A stretch of 10,277 bases of DNA, taken from the NCBI GenBank assembly GCA_023260375.1, contig JALQVK010000008.1, forward strand, positions 1 to 10,277. The letters run 5' to 3'. Under the pieces are notes generated by a model. That model was not told where the DNA came from and made no database searches. It was given only the letters and a program-made list of their open reading frames with translations. Source of the stretch: Rhodoluna sp. Lineage in GTDB: Bacteria > Actinomycetota > Actinomycetes > Actinomycetales > Microbacteriaceae. Position numbers and translations under genes: made by a program. The first letter of the stretch is position 1. Each line of letters starts with the position of its first letter. Shown here one piece after another: positions 8,346 to 10,277 of this stretch.

Positions 8346-9421
8346 TAGCGGCGCTTACCGAAATGGCCGTGCGAGTGTTTCTTTAGTGCTGGCGCATCGT
8401 TCTTGCGAAGCTTTGCCAACTGACGAAGCAATTCCTTTTGCTTACTATCTAGCTTCTGAGGAGTGTCGACTTCGATGGTCACTACTAGGTCACCTCGACC
8501 CTGGTGACGAAGCTTTTGTGCACCTTTACCCTTGACGGTAATCGAATCTCCGGATTGAACTCCAGGCGAAACATCGAGGTTTACAGTCCCGTCATAAGTT
8601 TCGATTGAAACCTGACAACCGAGCGCGGCTTCATGCATCGGCACGGTAAGAACACACGTTAGGTCATCACCCGCACGGCTAAATGTGTCATCTGCCTTAA
8701 CGCGAATGTCTAAGTAGATGTCGCCGCTTGGTCCACCAGCAAAACCAACTTCGCCTTGCCCTGAAAGTTGCAAACGTAAACCGTCTTCCACTCCACCGGG
8801 AATGTTCAGATCAAGGCTTCTGCTGGCGCGAACACGGCCCTGGCCACGACAAGAAACACAAGGGCTCTCAACAACCTGACCAAAGCCTCGGCAAGAGTTA
8901 CAAGGCTGGGAAGTCATGACATTCCCTAGAAGGCTTCTTACCTGACGCGAAATCTGACCGAGACCACCACAAACGTCACAGGTTCTAAGGTCTGTGCCAG
9001 GTTGGCAACAAGATCCGGAACAACTTTCACACAAAACCGCTGTTTCGATATCGATTGACTTGGAAACACCAAAAACTGCTTCCTTCAGAGTTAGATCAAT
9101 GCGTAAAAGCGCATCTTCACCGCGCTGTTGCCTTGAACGCGGACCCCGCTGTCCCCCTCCAAAGAAAGAATCAAAAATGTCGCCAAAGCCAAAGTTTGCG
9201 TTACCACCGAATGGATTTGAACCACCCATGTCGTAATTGCGGCGTTGCTCGACATCGATTAATACTTCGTAGGCGTGGGTAACCAACTTGAAGCGCTCCT
9301 GTGCTTCTGGTTCTGGGTTCACGTCTGGGTGTAACTCGCGAGCAAGCTTTCGGTAAGCCTTCTTGATTTGTTCCTCAGATGCGTCACGCGGTACTCCGAG
9401 GACGTCGTAGTGGTCGGCCAA
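8345..9421 (-). CDS. dnaJ: Chaperone protein DnaJ (DnaJ2, hrcA-linked)
   Basis: An Hsp40 co-chaperone that stimulates DnaK ATPase and delivers unfolded substrates. The 358-residue product is a full type I DnaJ: a J domain (about 4-64) with HPD at 31-33, a short Gly/Phe region (66-97), a zinc-finger region with four CxxC units (C131/C134, C148/C151, C174/C177, C188/C191), and C-terminal substrate-binding domains (about 200-325). It ends in a basic, His-rich tail. Repeat 1 reads CESCSGSC followed by another Cys, where CxxCxGxG is expected; the other three repeats are canonical. The start is TTG at 9421, supported by AGGAG 6 nt upstream and by the conserved DHYDVLGV right after it. It lies one base after the hrcA stop, so it is the hrcA-linked copy rather than the dnaK-operon copy, probably under HrcA heat-shock control. 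Confidence 0.95.
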   Translation of the reverse strand: MADHYDVLGVPRDASEEQIKKAYRKLARELHPDVNPEPEAQERFKLVTHAYEVLIDVEQRRNYDMGGSNPFGGNANFGFGDIFDSFFGGGQRGPRSRQQRGEDALLRIDLTLKEAVFGVSKSIDIETAVLCESCSGSCCQPGTDLRTCDVCGGLGQISRQVRSLLGNVMTSQPCNSCRGFGQVVESPCVSCRGQGRVRASRSLDLNIPGGVEDGLRLQLSGQGEVGFAGGPSGDIYLDIRVKADDTFSRAGDDLTCVLTVPMHEAALGCQVSIETYDGTVNLDVSPGVQSGDSITVKGKGAQKLRHQGRGDLVVTIEVDTPQKLDSKQKELLRQLAKLRKNDAPALKKHSHGHFGKRR

Positions 9422-9422
9422 C

Positions 9423-10277
9423 TTATGCTCCTAGGCTCTTGGAAAGATAGCGAGCAATCGCTCGAACAGCGGAAATATTCGTGGAGTAATCCATACGGGT
9501 GGGACCAAGTACGCCAACCTTTGCCAGGGGCTCATCGGCAGTGCCGTAGCCAGAGACTAGGACGCTGGCCTGGCTCAGACCCTCGATACGATTCTCGGAA
9601 CCAATCAAAAGACTGACACCGTGCTGGTCTGCTTCCATTTCGGATATTAGGCGAAGCAGAACAACTTGCTCTTCAATAGCATCGAGCAACGGCGAAACAT
9701 TTCCACCGAAGTCCAGTTCAGAGCGAACCAGGTTGGCGGTTCCGGCAAGCACCAATTTGTCTTGACGGTTTGCATCGACTTGATCCTGAAGACTTGAAAC
9801 AACCGCCTTCACGAACCCTCTTTGCCCGAGTTCAAAGTTGTCACCTACATTTGCCGTTGCCTGAGCAACGTCCGACAGGGCTAGGCCAACGATAAGTTCG
9901 CTAATACGTCCTCTAACCTGAACCAACACGTTCACATCGATAACTGAACCAAATTCGACGACATGTTGCTGAATTCGTCCGTTGTCTGAGATCAACATGA
10001 CCATGACCTTGGTGTCGGCTACCGGCACTAGCTCAAAACCTCGAACTTTGGCTTTACCCAAGGTTGGATATTGAATCATCGCCACCTGATTGGTTAGCTG
10101 TGACAACATGCGAACGCTTCGTCCAAGAATTTCATCAAGATCAGCACTCCCAGAAAGCAAAGTCTCCATAGCCTGACGCTCGGCAGTTGAAAGTTGTTTC
10201 AACTCATTGAGGCGGTCTACAAAAACGCGGTATCCGCTATCGGTTGGTACTCGACCGGCTGAGGTGTGCGGTGCATG
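9423..10277 (-). CDS. hrcA: Heat-inducible transcription repressor HrcA, C-terminal part (gene enters at window end)
   Basis: HrcA represses chaperone genes by binding CIRCE operators and is kept active by GroEL. The last 284 residues are present; the frame is open to the window edge, and about 55 N-terminal residues with most of the winged-helix domain are missing. The visible part opens with [19 protein letters not shown], the end of the DNA-binding domain in this family. A GAF-like and dimerisation region follows, with [20 protein letters not shown], then [21 protein letters not shown] and [20 protein letters not shown] near the C-terminus. A TTG at 10202 is only an internal Leu codon, not the start. 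hrcA is followed after one base by dnaJ2, so the two are cotranscribed. Any CIRCE operator for autoregulation would lie beyond the window. Confidence 0.95.
   Translation of the reverse strand, partial: HAPHTSAGRVPTDSGYRVFVDRLNELKQLSTAERQAMETLLSGSADLDEILGRSVRMLSQLTNQVAMIQYPTLGKAKVRGFELVPVADTKVMVMLISDNGRIQQHVVEFGSVIDVNVLVQVRGRISELIVGLALSDVAQATANVGDNFELGQRGFVKAVVSSLQDQVDANRQDKLVLAGTANLVRSELDFGGNVSPLLDAIEEQVVLLRLISEMEADQHGVSLLIGSENRIEGLSQASVLVSGYGTADEPLAKVGVLGPTRMDYSTNISAVRAIARYLSKSLGA
9428..9432 (-). promoter_or_regulatory. Ribosome binding site deciding the dnaJ TTG start
   Basis: AGGAG on the minus strand, inside the last codons of hrcA, lies 6 nt before TTG 9421-9419. It is one of the strongest Shine-Dalgarno sites in the window and supports the non-ATG start. 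Confidence 0.75.

Noticed and set aside
9400..9440. CIRCE operator near the hrcA-dnaJ junction
   Set aside because: No TTAGCACTC/GAGTGCTAA inverted repeat is seen there or elsewhere in the window; the gap between the genes is one base.
10200..10202. TTG as the start of hrcA
   Set aside because: The frame stays open to the window edge and encodes the conserved [15 protein letters not shown] block upstream, so the TTG is an internal leucine codon.

Overview
The window is a gene-dense stretch of an actinobacterial chromosome. Every supported gene lies on the minus strand, so transcription runs from high to low coordinates. The order hrcA-dnaJ2-rsmE-HIT-phoH-ybeY-CorC/CNNM-era-(leuA)-recO-uppS-glyQS closely follows a block that I know from Mycobacterium (roughly Rv2374c down to Rv2357c). 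Having leuA between era and recO, and base composition that looks balanced rather than strongly GC-rich, suggests Microbacteriaceae, perhaps one of the small-genome freshwater (Luna-type) lineages. The family placement is inference from memory of gene order and composition, not from a search.

Layout in order of transcription. (1) 10277-8345: hrcA (N-terminus cut by the window edge), then dnaJ2 with a TTG start; this is heat-shock control and a DnaK co-chaperone. (2) 8345-7599: rsmE, 16S rRNA methyltransferase. (3) 7589-4704: HIT-family protein, phoH-like ATPase, ybeY RNase and a CBS-domain CorC/CNNM membrane protein, joined by abutting or overlapping stop/start codons. (4) 4707-3817: era, the 30S-assembly GTPase. 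(5) 3816-3674: the only sizeable intergenic gap (143 bp), which holds a probable leaderless leucine-rich leader peptide with an inverted repeat, ahead of leuA. (6) 3673-485: leuA, recO and uppS, nearly contiguous. (7) 484-423: a 62-bp gap, then the N-terminal part of glyQS running off the window start. No stretch over 300 bp lacks a gene.

The genes combine protein quality control (hrcA, dnaJ2), small-subunit maturation (rsmE, ybeY, era), RNA-linked ATPase and nucleotide hydrolase functions (phoH, HIT), leucine synthesis (leuA), DNA repair (recO), lipid-carrier synthesis (uppS) and translation (glyQS). I found no mobile element, CRISPR array, phage gene, tRNA or rRNA gene, and no new multigene system. 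The most interesting signals are the unannotated leuA leader peptide and attenuator, a shared start-site architecture ahead of that leader and the HIT gene that suggests leaderless transcripts, and a changed guanine-specificity motif in Era.
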